From positions 158,919 to 222,918 of the forward strand of contig NMRB01000017.1 of assembly GCA_002633025.1 (NCBI GenBank): a DNA stretch of 64,000 nt. Reading direction: 5' to 3'. The notes below the pieces were generated by a model. That model did not search any database. It saw only the letters and a list, made by a program, of their open reading frames with translations, and was not told the DNA's origin. Both the position numbers and the translations under genes were made by a program. Positions 11,006 to 22,036 of the stretch are shown here, in pieces. This stretch comes from Notospermus geniculatus. Lineage: Eukaryota; Nemertea; Pilidiophora; Heteronemertea; Lineidae. The stretch's first letter is position 1; every line of letters begins with the position of its first letter.

Positions 11006-11566
11006 AGGTCGGAATGACGATGACTTCCATTTACTCACCGGTGCGTACTGAATGTTACCGTTAGCAAAATAGCGTAGAATGTAAAGCAAACAGCAGTTCG
11101 ATAGACGGTGCAATGACATGTTTCCGCAAGAATAGCCTAATGTGACGTGGCATCAAAAATTGCTTTACAAGTCCATGCACGTCTTCCTACCAATAATAAA
11201 CGTCTAACGCTTCCCTCGAAATACATGTACATGTACATGTACACGATTTCTACGAAAATTCTGCCGATACCCTTGCTCGATTGCAAATGCCACAGCCATT
11301 TTCATGTTAAAATGAAGCAGCCCGGTGTTTAACGAGGGCCCCCTGACCTCCCGAGAAAATCCGGGGAAGATACCGGGACCCGGGAAGATCCGGTCGTTTT
11401 ATGCATACCACTTTACGGGCCCGGATCGCTGTATGGGGTGGTTTACGGGCCCGGTGCGTTTGCGGGTCTTTTATGAATAAGGTCCCTGGCCCCTGTGCCG
11501 AGAATGGATTGGTTGGCGCAATTCAATGACAATGTCTGAAGGACAAATCCGTGCAATTCAGTGGCA

Positions 11567-11737
11567 TCAACTCAGTTTTCTGATGCAGAAGACTTGAGAT
11601 TCTTTGCTATCTTCATCAACCTCTACCCCACTCTTCTCTGAACTCATATACTCAGGTGCCAAAATTGCTTCTGCCTCTTCAACAGCCGCCTTCTCCCAAT
11701 TAGATGACCTCAGAGCTTTCGCGAGTGTTTCACATTT
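11567..11737 (-). pseudogene. Exon of a repetitive unknown gene (MSSEESG family), copy 1
   Basis: A splice acceptor (polypyrimidine, GTTTCAG) precedes an exon reading KCETLAKALRSSNWEK, then PEYMSSEKSGVEVDEDS and FCIRKLS before a stop. The exon at 25495-25812 has the same plan (acceptor, KC-x-x-L-x-KAL-x-x-SNWE, MSSEESG-x-EV, then a K-L block) but runs 45 residues further. I do not recognise a named family, and function is unknown. The early stop after RKLS suggests truncation. Confidence 0.5.
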
Positions 11738-11764
11738 CTGAAACCGAGAAAATATATTAAACAT

Positions 11765-12271
11765 AAAGAATCATTTTTTTCACTTTTAAACGAGGGTGCT
11801 CAAAATGTTTCGGTAGAGAAGTCTGAACTGGTATTCGAAAGTGGTGCCATGAATTGTTGTTCGATTCCATTAGAAAACATCATCCAATGCCAGAAACAGG
11901 ATATCAGAAAGGTAGCCTACATTTGGGCATGAAAGTTAGTGGCCTGTAAAATACATGTATAATGATAATGAAAGCTACCATTTTTCAATCAACTATACTA
12001 ACCTCCCTAAGGCAGATCTGCCTTCGGCACTTTACTTTATGTGCTTTATCCAGGCCCTTTTGCTTCCTCTTTTCCTGGTCCCTAAGACTTCGAAAGTAAA
12101 TTCGCAGATACTCTGTAAGAATAATATCACAATACAGCCAAATGGAAATGTGCAACCTTAGGAGCTAAATCTGTGAAAATCCAAACTAAGAAATAAGGCT
12201 GACATACATATCCAAACAAAATGAGGTTCCCTAATTCAGAAGCACGTCATCATAGCAACATATATCCAAAA
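11765..12271. other. No supported gene
   Basis: AT-rich sequence with no recognisable domain, RNA or inverted-repeat element. Confidence 0.4.
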
Positions 12272-12448
12272 TAAAGCACAAAGAACGACACACAAAATGA
12301 TATAATTTTATGACAAGTTGTCTCCAATTTTCCCAAATGTTCGACCACAACTGTCTTTTGTGTAATCTCTTACTAGAAAGTGTCTGCGGAAGACCTCGAT
12401 TGGGGTCGAAAATGTGCGAAAATTGGAGACGACTTGTCGTATTATATC
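12272..12448. mobile_element. Degenerate Penelope-like palindromic element, copy 3
   Basis: The left arm, read in reverse complement, contains GAAAATTGGAGACAACTTGT and then ATTTTGTGTGTCG and TTTGTGCTTTA. The right arm contains GACCTCGATTGGGGTCGAAA and AAATTGGAGACGACTTGTCG. The order and words match the better copies at 23503-23757 and 51888-52089. No clear target-site duplication remains, and the hammerhead-like core is degraded. Confidence 0.55.
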
Positions 12449-12955
12449 ACCGTTAACAACACTGTCGAAGTCAAACTGGAATACAGTTTTGAATGACGGG
12501 CGAATCAAACATGTCCAAAAGAAACATGTCCAAAACATGGTGCAATATTCCATTGTCACACTTTCTGATGCGTAGGACTGACAGGATGGCCCTGACACTG
12601 CTGGTTTCTCTCAAACTATTTCTGAATCAAAACATTGTAGAAAACCCACCTTTTATATATGCAAACGTGGAAATGTATCTTGACCACTGTCATCAACCAC
12701 TGGACAATCCGGTTTTATTTGTGCACTCACGGTTGGTGGCAGAACTGAATGTGAAATCATCAGTCATTATGTTATTGTATCACTATGCAGAGACCACCCT
12801 GTAAATTGCAAGGGCATGCTCATTCATGCTAAAATACTCTGTTTAATAACGGTAAATCAACACCTAGAAAGATGTTATTTTGTGGCCCAATGGTTGCAAA
12901 AAACGTACTTGAGAAATTCTCTGAGAAACCGCCGACGCCATGGGACCCTGAATTA

Positions 12956-13461
12956 TCAACAGTGAAAAAAAACAACGCTTCCTTTAGTGAATTCATTCTG
13001 GCCAACAGCAATACCTGTCACCTCCATATCTTTCAGATCAGCCACAAGTTTATTGAACACTCGTTCGTAACCAAATGTCTTTAGATCCCTCTCTCTTATC
13101 GGCATGGCCAACTGAATAGGACATGTATGATCAACTGTTGATCTTAACTCAGGGCGAAAATTTCCAAGTGTGTAATACACACCCACAAGTTTGTGCTTTG
13201 TTTTTGATGAAGCCAAGGGATTAAAGCATCTTGATAGAGAATTATTTCAAACGCCCTTTCCTCGTCCCGAAACAGGACGCACCGCTCAAATACCTTCCCA
13301 TCGTGTACATCAGTGAGGACATTTTCTTTACCGGACCCATGCTCGTCTCTAAATTTGAAATGATCCGGGAAATTGTGATAGAGTGCCCGTATAGATTTCT
13401 GGATAGGAACATATTGCATACTTATCACCCTGCCATTATCTTTAAAGTCTGGAAAACACAC
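12956..13461 (-). pseudogene. tnp2/CACTA-like transposon protein fragment
   Basis: The upstream frame (13461-13220) reads YVPIQKSIRAL, NVLTDVHDGKVFERC and AFEIILYQDAL. A frameshift near 13216 shifts to KTKHKLVGVYYTLGNFRPEL, then IQLAMPIRERDLKTFGYE and KLVADLKDMEVTGI. The block order (DG, then I-x-LYQD, then a 'YYTLGN' strand, then DLK-x-x-E-x-x-GI) resembles the central part of EnSpm/CACTA tnp2-type proteins and a repetitive family common in aquatic animals. That assignment is by pattern only. One frameshift and no complete catalytic set make it a pseudogene. Confidence 0.5.
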
Positions 13462-13506
13462 CTCCTCGGGTTAAACAAATTGAAAATTGGACTTGTAAAA
13501 TGAATT

Positions 13507-13983
13507 CCTCTTTTTTTAATGCAGCTCTTCCTCAAGCAGAAGCTTGTCACATTGATATTGCTTGATCTCCTCATCCTTTAGCAGCAAGGAATACTCAAGT
13601 TCACCTATTGTAAAGTCCGCACTACTTTCCTCTGCCATAGAAAGGTTCAACAATTTTTCTTTCTGTCTTTTTTCAACTTCTTATTCACTTTTTTCATCCT
13701 AGAAATCCTCTGAAGATTCCATAGCTATTTTGAGATCCTTGAATCTCTTCTCTTCCTTTTCACTTTTTGCTTTAGTACCCCACATGCCGTAGTCAAAATG
13801 CGGGTGTCTGACGATGCGGTCAACAATTCCTTGCAGTGCAGCAGGTGAACCTGTTGCTGCATGTCGTAAGTCCCGGAGCAAGTCGTTGAATTCAGAACAA
13901 TCACCAAGGCGGGTGACACGGTCCATTGCCATTGAACACAGACAATAAACACTGATAAAAATGAATGTCAGAGGCATTGACAA
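13507..13983 (-). pseudogene. Unknown protein with LLRDLR domain, copy 2
   Basis: The open part reads EFNDLLRDLRHAATGSP, IVDRIVRHPHFDYGMWG and a charged tail KSEKEEKRFKDLK. The frame then continues through two in-frame stops (near 13695) into MAEESSADFTIGELEYSLLL and a Glu-rich end at 13507. It is the second copy of the domain seen at 8019-8330. It lies directly upstream, on the same strand, of the tnp2-like fragment and may have belonged to the same transposon. Function is unknown. Confidence 0.5.
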
Positions 13984-14339
13984 GCAGGCATGTGCATCTG
14001 TGCATGCAGGCTAACACACTGCGGGTTCCAACCTGCTTGACGTCATCAATGGTCACGTGCATCTTGGCAAGTCGCACGTGACAATCGTGGGACGAAAATT
14101 TCAGTCTTGGATGATATTTTTGGTCAGTCTTGAACGATATTTTGTAAATCTTGCAATGTAATTTATTTGAATTCTTGCCGTATAATTTTTAAGTCTTGGA
14201 CAATATTTTATAAATCTTGCAATGTAATTTTTATAATTTGGCACAATTATTCATTAAATTCTTGCCGTTGAATGCAAACGAGGACACATGTATGTCATTA
14301 CCTCTACAAACTCCTTAAGAGTAATCTCTTTGAGCCTAG

Positions 14340-14414
14340 ATGTTTTCACATAGCTGCCAACCTTCACATATGGGTGGCACCCATATGTGAAGGTTGGCAG
14401 CTATGTGAAAACAT
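14340..14414. repeat. 75 bp perfect palindrome
   Basis: ATGTTTTCACATAGCTGCCA… is followed after a 3-base centre by its exact mirror …TGGCAGCTATGTGAAAACAT. A second, smaller palindrome (TTAGCTCTGCAC/GTGCAGAGCTAA) follows at once. They lie about 45 bases outside the 1.0 kb transposon that begins at 14486. Confidence 0.9.
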
Positions 14415-14485
14415 TTAGCTCTGCACCGTGCAGAGCTAAATTTTTCATCTTGGTATTTTTGAGTTCCTGCACACTTCTGTCAGTA

Positions 14486-15495
14486 CACACAGAAAAATAT
14501 TCATCTCCACTTGAGATAAGTGCTGTCTTGAAGCCCTTTGAAACACAAATATCTTGTATTTGAGATAATAATATCTCGAATCGAGAAAGCATCTGTCTAG
14601 TGGCAAAACCTGATATATTTGTGACTCTACCTGAGACAAATAGCGTGTTAAGCCTCCCGATACGCAACGTATCTCACGCTTGAGATATCAATAACATCGA
14701 ATCGAGATATTGGTCATCGCAAATAAACTAGATCAGTGCGGGTCACCAGTTGGGCCTGACGAGATAACAGTGTTGCAATTTACAAAAAAATATTACAGAA
14801 ACGCTGACTTACGAAAGCAAACACATAAGAATATTGATAAACTATTGTTTGAAATCTGAGATACAAATTATAGGTTGTGAATGTTTCCCTTTCAGAATTA
14901 TAAAGACAATAATTGTACAGCGTCGGTTTTCTCTCAACCAATACCATGCAAAAGATTCTGTGCTGTGCATTGGTCTCAGGCCTATCAAACTGAACTCTAC
15001 ACAGCTTCTCGGCCTATTGGCTAAGTTGAATTTTAAGAGTTGCGGTCTTTTTGCATTGCGACATTTAAGCAATCAAGGCCAAATAACTCTACTTAAAGGG
15101 TTGTTGCAACCATGTGGTTGGTTACAAACAACCCAACAGTTGGGTTGAAAGATCCAACAATTGGGGTTGATAAAGAACTCATCTCATCTCATCTCATCTG
15201 TCTCCAGAGAAGAGCACAAAATATCATCCAGAATATTTGACTGGGGACAGTCGAAATGAACCTCGTTTCAACTGAACACATTTCAGTCTCAAATAGAGAC
15301 CACTGTTAACTCATATCGAGACGGCCGTCATCTCAGCTGGCAGATTTGACTTGAGACAGTCCTACCTCAACATGAAACATAAGTTATTCGTACTGAGATT
15401 CAAAGATCTCAACTTGAGATACAAAAGTAACTTCTTTTACGGACAAGCGTTCAAGACATTTTTATCTCAAGCTGAGATGAATATTTTTCTGTGTG
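14486..15495. mobile_element. 1.0 kb non-autonomous TA-flanked transposon, copy 1
   Basis: The ends are CACACAGAAAAATATTCATC and its mirror GATGAATATTTTTCTGTGTG, with a TA dinucleotide on each outer side, the insertion pattern of Tc1/mariner-type elements. The interior is almost identical to copy 2 at 38832-39880, apart from a short region near 15170-15200. It carries many GAGATA/TATCTC words, densest near the ends. The open frames found inside both copies have no recognisable domain and are most likely not genes. It sits at the truncated 3' end of the unknown gene at 15505-17235. Confidence 0.85.
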
Positions 15496-15504
15496 TACTA
15501 CTTG

Positions 15505-17235
15505 ATACTAACCTTGGTTCAAAACCAGAGGATGTATCCATCTCCTGGACCTGCTCAACATCTTGGTCACCATCATATATATGGTGGAGGTGGTGGTGTT
15601 TCAGGAATACATGTAGGCAACAGTGGTTGGTCACCAGCATCAGGAACCTGCTTATCATCATCTGGTGGTGGTGGTGGTGGTGGTGTTTCAGGAATAGGCA
15701 ACAGTGGTTGGTAACCAGCATCAGGAACCTGCCTGTCATCATGGTGACCAACACCTTCAGCAGGCTCATCATTTGTACTACTACATGATGATACCACGTC
15801 AGAAATATACACGGTCTCGATAGAAGCGGATTCCTGGTGGCCATCAGACTCGTCACTAACGCTGAAAGGGTAAATGTCGTCCTGGGTATATACAAAGATT
15901 ACCCAGGATCTTAGTCTTCACTAAAACAATACCCTGGGTGTAGTTTCGGTAGCCGAACATCACCCAGCATCGTAGTATGACACGTGGATTCGAGGTTGTC
16001 TCGCCCGTGGTCACGTGACAGCCTGAAGAATGTCATGAACAGCTAACTCTCAACAAGTACCGCGGCGCGAGACCGCGAGATTGCACGGGATTTCTAAATA
16101 GGACTCGTTCCTAGGCACCGATTGCGGATGCTGGGTGATGTTCGGCTACCGAAACTACACCCAGGGTATTGTTTTAGTGAAGATTGAGATCCTGGGTAAT
16201 CTTTGTATATACCCAGGACGACATTTACCCTTTCAGCGTCACTAACAACCACGTCACTGCAGCGGTTACCATCATTCTCGAAGGACAAGTCCATACTGTC
16301 CACACTACTGGACATGCTGGCAGAGGAACTGGAAGATGCTTTCTTCAGCTTCATTCAGTGTCTGACATCCCTCACAGCTTTCTTCTCCTTCTTATTAAGT
16401 GACATCTCTTCCAACCTCAAGGCCGAACGCTTTTGTTTTATATCATTCAGAGACGCCCTCAAAGCCTCCGCCTTCTCCACCAAGTTAAGCTCAATTTTTG
16501 TTTTAAGCTTAGCCTGACACAGCTTTTCACTCAAATCAAGTTCATTTAGCTCCTTGGGTATATCCTGCAGTCGAACAGTACGCAGTTCCTTGCTGATTAA
16601 CTTAGCTGGTGGTGATGATTTTCTCGGCAGCAAACCAGTGCTCTTCTTCTTTTTGAAAGTGTACTCCTTGTTTACCTGAAAGATATTCAAATCATTGTTC
16701 AGGTGTTTGTGTATACATCATTCAACGTCAATAGCTTTCATTCATTGGTTGCTGTACATAACATGTATGTCCATTCCATGCATACTTTTATGCAGAAATA
16801 CAGTTAACTTAATTACACTGCTAGCCAATCCCAAACTATGCCCCATCTGCTTGTTGCAGTGGACAGCATGTGTTTAGAAACGATTTCCCAGTGGACATTG
16901 ATTCATCCATGCGTATCATGAGTGAGCATCTACCAATGTATATAGGGGCAAAATGAAAATGAAAAAAGAACTCACTTCATGCCTGGCTTTTTTCAACAAA
17001 GCACCTCTTTTTTCTATCAGGTAAGGGTCTCCTCTAGCCAAATCATAACACTTTTTGTTGACAGCCATGTTGTACGTCTTGTTCTTCTCTGTTGAGGTGT
17101 TAAGAATAGCTGTTTTCTTCCTTAGTTGATGGTCAAGTTTCTTAGCTGCACTTTCAGATAATTGGAGGAAGTCTGTAATACGAACACCTTTGGCTGTAGG
17201 CACACGATTCACATCAACATGTATAACTGACACTG
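15505..17235 (-). pseudogene. Spliced unknown gene, disrupted by two transposons
   Basis: I do not recognise the family. Exon b (17232-16976) starts after TTTATTTCAG and ends at a GTGAGT donor. It reads HVDVNRVPTAKGVRITDFLQ, KKTAILNTSTEKNKTYN and KCYDLARGDPYLIEKRG. In the same phase, exon c starts at 16675 after ATCTTTCAG with VNKEYTFKKKKS and a coiled-coil-like charged stretch. An in-frame TGA follows near 16357, immediately followed by ATG in the same frame. That frame continues with a Ser-rich, acidic stretch, is cut by the 379 bp insertion (15860-16238), resumes exactly in frame, and ends in two proline-rich repeats of about 27 residues (QVPDAG…LLP…PETPPPPP). The 1.0 kb element truncates it at 15495. 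A further exon upstream near 17727-17812 is possible. Confidence 0.55.
15860..16238. mobile_element. 379 bp foldback MITE inside a coding exon, 7 bp TSD
   Basis: The flanks carry TCACTAA at 15853-15859 and again at 16239-16245. The ends are CGCTGAAAGGGTAAATGTCG and its mirror. The arms extend over about 100 bases each, including CCTGGGTATATACAAAGATT and GTAGTTTCGGTAGCCGAACA. Removing the element and one TSD restores the reading frame of the surrounding minus-strand exon. Confidence 0.9.
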
Positions 17236-17953
17236 AAATAAAGTAAACAACGGTAAGCAACAAAAGATGTTTTTTCAGCAATGAATTGTCCAGGGACCAA
17301 GAACTCACCAGTAGCCTGGGTTGAGGTGGAGTGAAATGATGACGTTAACAAACTTTTACAAAGAGTAAACATTCAGAAATTTTGTGCTCACAGCACAGGA
17401 TATAACCATTTTCAATTTCACAGTGCCACCCATAATGAACCAAAGATCAGGCCACGCTATGGCTTGATCTACTCACCTAGCAGGGGCATGTCATATATGC
17501 ATACCAAGTCAGTACATGTCAACACCTTAGGCCTCACAAAAAAATTTCACATAAAATGCGATTATCTTTATTCGCACTTGGGCATGTGAATTTTATGATT
17601 GTATCACCTGAAAAGAAAAACATAGCTAATTGATATCAGAACTCTATACATGTAATTGATTTTTGGCTGAAAGAGTTTGGTGAATCTAGGCCTACAGATT
17701 AATTATTGAAATGTTCGGCAAACTAACCTTGACTGCTTTCACTCTCTGGCTCTGATGTATTATCAGGAGGGGTAGCTTTGTGTTTCAGAGCGACAGGTTG
17801 AACACAGTTTCTTCCCTGGTATTACGTGAAGGTCGCGATGGAGTCTCGCTAAATCCAGGGTGATCTCACGTAATCCTCTCTTGATCACTTTTCCCCCATA
17901 AAGAGCGAAAGGATCGATGCATTGTGTTTGATTCCAAGGGTCAAGTTTTAAGT

Positions 17954-18585
17954 TAGTCTCGCGTCACCAGCCTCTCTCTCTTACAGGAGAGAGTCTGGTA
18001 GCAAAGGCCAAAACTTTCGTTACCGCCAGGTGGCGAGTGTCCAGCTCAGAGCATCGGAATCTGATTGGCCAACGGCTGATTACATGGCTGCGCCCATGAA
18101 ACGCATGATGAACGAATGAGTCTGAGGGAAAATTTACCTTTTTAGCACGGTAGGAACGACTATCCATGGTCATCGATTGCTGGAATAAGCCGATTGTACA
18201 ATAGGACTTACATTTTGTGCCATGGATTAGGTCACTACCGACCAGGGAGTCGAAGTTCAGCCAGACGGTAAATTGATCCTTTTACAATACAATTCCACTT
18301 TATTTCATCAGCGATCCACCTCAAACGGCCAGGCTCGATCGCTTCCACATATCACTCGGTGAAAACCACGATAAAACGTGTTAAAAAGGTGACATTTCCC
18401 TCGGACTATTTCGTTCCTTGTTCGTTCATCATGCGTTTCATGGGCGCAGCCATGTTTAATCAGCCGTTGGCCAATCAGATTCGGATGCTCTGAGCTGGAC
18501 ACTCGCCACCTGGCGGTAACGAAAGTTTTGGCCTTTGCTACCAGACTCTCTCCTGTAAGAGAGAGAGGCTGGTGACGCGAGACTA
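17954..18585. mobile_element. 632 bp inverted-repeat element with 9 bp TSD (MULE-like)
   Basis: GTTTTAAGT flanks both sides (17945-17953 and 18586-18594). The ends are TAGTCTCGCGTCACCAGCC and its mirror, and the arms match for about 200 bases, including a short internal palindrome CTCTCTTACAGGAGAGAG. A 9 bp duplication with long TIRs is the pattern of Mutator-like elements. No transposase is present in the 200-base centre. Confidence 0.88.
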
Positions 18586-18599
18586 GTTTTAAGTACTTA

Positions 18600-18667
18600 G
18601 TCCAGTGACGATTACACACCCAAGGTAATCGAAGTCCAGTGACGATTACACACCCAAGGTAATCGAA
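18600..18667 (+). repeat. 34 bp perfect direct repeat, two copies
   Basis: The unit GTCCAGTGACGATTACACAC…AATCGAA occurs twice without a gap. It lies a few bases outside the TSD of the 632 bp element. Confidence 0.9.
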
Positions 18668-19333
18668 CATCAGATTTAAGTCCGCATCTCAGCTGCAATA
18701 TTTCCTGCTCATTTTCATCTGGAGCATAGAAACGATTAGACTTCTGGGCATGACATTCATCCGCTAGATTTACCCCAATCGAGCAGACTTGCTTATCATC
18801 CAAAGATGACATCTTTGACACAGGTCTGTGACTGATGTTGTGTATTCCAAATTCACAAGGCAAATGACTCTGTTCTGGATTTCTTGGGGATTCATGGAAT
18901 CTCAGTCATTCAGGGAATCTCTATATACTAAGAACTGCAATTTGATTCCTTGAATGCGATTCTGGGAATCCATGTTTCCTTGAAATTTAAGAAAAGGCAT
19001 GGGAGAGAAGGACTGTTCAGTGCTTAAAACTAGGATACATCGCAAACCTGTGCATTCTCTGCAGGCGTGTTATTAGCTTAACTGGGGAGAAAAGGAGAAA
19101 AAAATCGTCAAAATCAGTTAATATACATTTCGTGAAAATTAGGTCAAATGTCAAGGTCATGTCAATTGACCTCAAAAAGGTCATCATCTCAGAAGATCAT
19201 TGTGATGCATATCATTTGAAAGGGAATTTTCTACTCTTTCCAATGATACCAAATTTCAACAAATCGAACTGCTGGTTTAGGAGTTATTTCATAATTTCTG
19301 TGCCAGGGTCACCAATTGTTGGAAATTCCGCCA
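18668..19333. other. No supported gene
   Basis: No recognisable coding sequence. Around 18870-18985 GGAATC/GATTCC words recur in both orientations, and at 19136-19190 ATGTCAAGGTCATGTCAATT and AAGGTCA words occur, similar to the repeats at 50.6-51.1 kb. Confidence 0.4.
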
Positions 19334-20117
19334 GCGAAATTTTTTTCCCACTCTGGTTCCGGGCTCAGATATAGCTTATTAGCATATGACCAATCAGCGC
19401 ACTCATGTCTCATTATCTATGCCCCACACAATACCGCTATGGCCGAGTCCCATGTCGGCATTGTTCTCTTCATCCAGAGTTCAATAATGCTGTTAGGTCA
19501 ATCAAGTCAGTAATTGTATAGTAATTGTATTGGTAACCTGGATCATCGGCAGCATTGTATTCACTGTAATCTGGTTGAAAACGCACTGTGTGGTGCTTTA
19601 GAATTTCCAATGCCTCTTCTCGTAGTTTTTTTATTCGTACAGAGATAAGTAGAGTGTCATTCAAGGCTACTGCCATATCGCACTGCATCCAAAAGTAGGC
19701 CATAATATCTAGGCCTATCTATTGTTACTCATCGTCCCTAGAAAAAAATAACCGATAGTTTGGTACATCGTTGCTTTTATACTAGGGGGTAACCCAATTA
19801 ATTTTTGTTGAAAATAACAATGCTTTTTTCACCACTTTCCATAACCATTTATAAAACTAGATCCATATTATATAAATTTATGAAAAGAAAACGTGCATGT
19901 GCAAGTTTTTCCCCATTACATGTACGTTAGTTAGGCATGTGTCCCAGTGTTTTGAGACATAGTATGAACTAAGGCGAAAACGCGCCAAAAGGCTTGAACC
20001 ACAAGCTCAAACAATTCCACGTGTTCATAAATTATGCAGCTACAACACGAGAAATGATTGGCCATATGCAAATGAGTAATATCTGAGCCCGGAACCAGAG
20101 TGGGAAAAAAAATTCGC
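19334..20117. mobile_element. Non-autonomous element with GCGAAATTTTTTTCCCACTC ends
   Basis: The left end contains CCCACTCTGGTTCCGGGCTC and CATATGACCAATCA; the right end has the mirrors GAGCCCGGAACCAGAGTGGG and TGATTGGCCATATG. TIR length is about 70 bases. No transposase inside and no clear TSD. It abuts the 3' side of the Helitron fragment. Confidence 0.75.
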
Positions 20118-20279
20118 ATCCCGCCAAAAACTAAAAATGCGCTACATCCGCAAAAATGTCGGGAATGCCTTGAAATTTTGTGTGCTGCCATTTCTCAAGG
20201 ATGTCCACGAACATGCCAAATTTGATCGAAATCGAAGGAGGTGTGGAAAAAAGTTGAGTGGTTCGGCCTGGAATTACCC

Positions 20280-20919
20280 AATTACGAATGTACTTTCTGA
20301 AGTGTTGGCTGGTGTCATCATTGTCCGACAGAAGTTTAGTCATCTCTGGTGGATAGCCATGTAGTGGGGGCAAGATCACTTTGCCATTATGGCAGCAGTT
20401 GAATGGTTCTTTTGGGAAGCGGTAAGCCTGACAGAATTTGCCTTTAATCTTGTGGCCTGGAGTGACTCGGTTCGTTTGTGTGGGGGGGGGGGGGGNNNNN
20501 NNNNNNNNNNNNNNNNNNNNNNNNNNNGGGGGGGGGGGGGGGGAGTTCGTGCCAGAAATTGTGTCATAATAGGGCCAACGGTGGCCAGCTGTTGATGACG
20601 GTGGTGCCGTTGTTGATTGACATGTGCTGCTATACGTGCGCTCCGGCAGGGTGTTTGAGGAGGAATATGACTTTGGTTCGTTTGTTGTTGGGCTCCATCC
20701 TGTGAAGTGTCGACGGCAGTATCTGGTGTGGGCCTGTTGTGGAAGTGGCATTGAAGGAGCATTGAGCGGTACTTGCGGCAAGTTTGTTTGGTGCTGTTGT
20801 GGGCTGTGATCTGGTGCAGTGCTGACATTTTGTTGTTGCTGTGCATGTCTAGCTGCTGTCTGTTGTCGAGAAATTGACCGACGTCTTTTACTTCCATCGA
20901 GGCTGTTTCGGCGTGGCAT
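20280..20919 (-). pseudogene. Helitron helicase-like protein fragment
   Basis: The frame begins MPRRNSLDGSKRRRS with a basic, Gln-rich N-terminus. After an assembly gap it reads PKEPFNCCHNGKVILPPLHG and LLSDNDDTSQHFRKYIRN. The 'CC-x-x-GKV-x-LPPL' and 'FRK-x-IR-x' blocks are typical of the region just before the Helitron Rep (HUH) domain, which nicks DNA in rolling-circle transposition. After IRN the match stops and unrelated sequence follows. Neither the HUH/Tyr motifs nor the helicase domain are present. The 32-base N gap between G runs (20496-20527) makes the frame across it artificial. Confidence 0.65.
20496..20527. other. Assembly gap (32 N) inside a G homopolymer
   Basis: The gap is bordered on both sides by G runs of 14 or more. 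The true length is unknown. Confidence 0.95.
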
Positions 20920-21289
20920 TATACTGGATTACTGAAAAGGGATTCTTCAATGAGTTGTGAGAGAATAAGGAAAATGTCCAAGAGTTCTTAATATTGAAAT
21001 TTTATTGCAAGAGGTAGTGTACAGGAATGTGTCACTTAAAATTGTGTACTTCAGCAGTTGAGTTGACATCTGAGCCGTATCAGCAGTACATAGGTAATAC
21101 ATGTATATGTAAAAGAAGCAGAATGAAGGTATTGCACAGTGATTGCCATTTTTAGTGACGTGTAATGACAAAAGGTGGCAGTGTTAAAGTTATAAGTCAT
21201 GGAGCTGTCTACAGGTAATATGAAGAGTGACGGGTGAATGTGTGTGTTGGTGATGTTGTGGTGGTGAAGTTTAAAAGCCCATGTTTCCT

Positions 21290-22036
21290 GAGTAGAAAAA
21301 TGATCAGGGCGTCTGCTATTAGCTTGCAGTGAAGTGTACTTTTCGTCGAGAACCTCGAGAGCCTCTTTCAACTTTGTCATGTTGGCCTTCTTCCTCTGTG
21401 TTGTGGTCGTCGTTGTCGTTGTGGAGGTTGTCAAGTGGCAGGCTGGACTTGTTTGTGGCGGGGTTGTCACCTTCTGGCCTTTCAAAATTTGCTTTCGCCT
21501 CGGGCTGGGGTGGTTTTGTGTTGGAAGTTTGTTACGAGCAACTGGCATCCGACAGCTGAGACAACATGGTTTCATCGACATCATCATCGTCGAAGAGCTT
21601 GACGGGATTGATTTTCCGTATTTTGGAGGGAGGAGGTGTAGGGCCTACCAGGCGTGAAGGTGTTTGGTTGAGTAGCGGCAGGGTTCGGACTTGACGCTGT
21701 GGCAGGCGACTTTGGGCCTGAAATGTGCGTTGGTTTGTAGATGGCTGGCGAAACTGTGGTATGAGATTTTTTGATAATTTTCTGGCGGGCCTTGAATTGG
21801 AAAATCAGCTCCTCCTTACGTTTTGCCACCTTTGTTTGTACCGTATGTTTAGCAAGTCACGGTCAATATTGTCGGATATTTGTGGGAGCTTGACGCGAAG
21901 CTTGTTGAGTTTTTTGTTGTCGAGGTTAACCTGAATAACGGCAAGGGCGCCTTCTGCATAATCTCGAAGGTTTTTGACGGCATTTTCTGCTGATACAGCT
22001 GCGGCATGGGGGGGGGGGCATTTCGTAGGTAGCCAT
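21290..22036 (-). pseudogene. Possible unknown protein-coding stretch, frame-broken
   Basis: An acceptor-like TTCTTCTTCAG is followed by ATGGCTACC and a C run. One frame then reads AENAVKNLRDYAEGALAVIQ and LPQISDNIDRDLLNIRYKQ, a helical, charged protein. Other frames continue with KRKEELIFQFKARQKIIKK, a Pro/Ser/Thr-rich part and KANMTKLKEALEVLDEKYTS. Three frames are needed, so it is broken or has unrecognised introns. It lies upstream of the Helitron fragment on the same strand; a link is possible but not shown. Confidence 0.3.

Noticed and set aside
12380-12430. Active hammerhead motif in the third palindromic copy
   Set aside because: The GACCTCGATTGGGGTC stem remains, but the base after stem III would be G, and neither stem I nor CUGANGA is present.
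14401-14667. Open frames preserved in both copies of the 1.0 kb TA-flanked element
   Set aside because: They are preserved because the DNA copies are nearly identical. No domain is visible, and they run across the terminal repeats.
15467-15895. Histidine-rich open frame
   Set aside because: It is an alternative frame of the proline-rich repeats and crosses the transposon boundary.
20131-20919. Single 262-residue protein across the N gap
   Set aside because: The gap length is unknown and lies in a homopolymer, so the continuous frame is artificial. The part after IRN is not Helitron-like.
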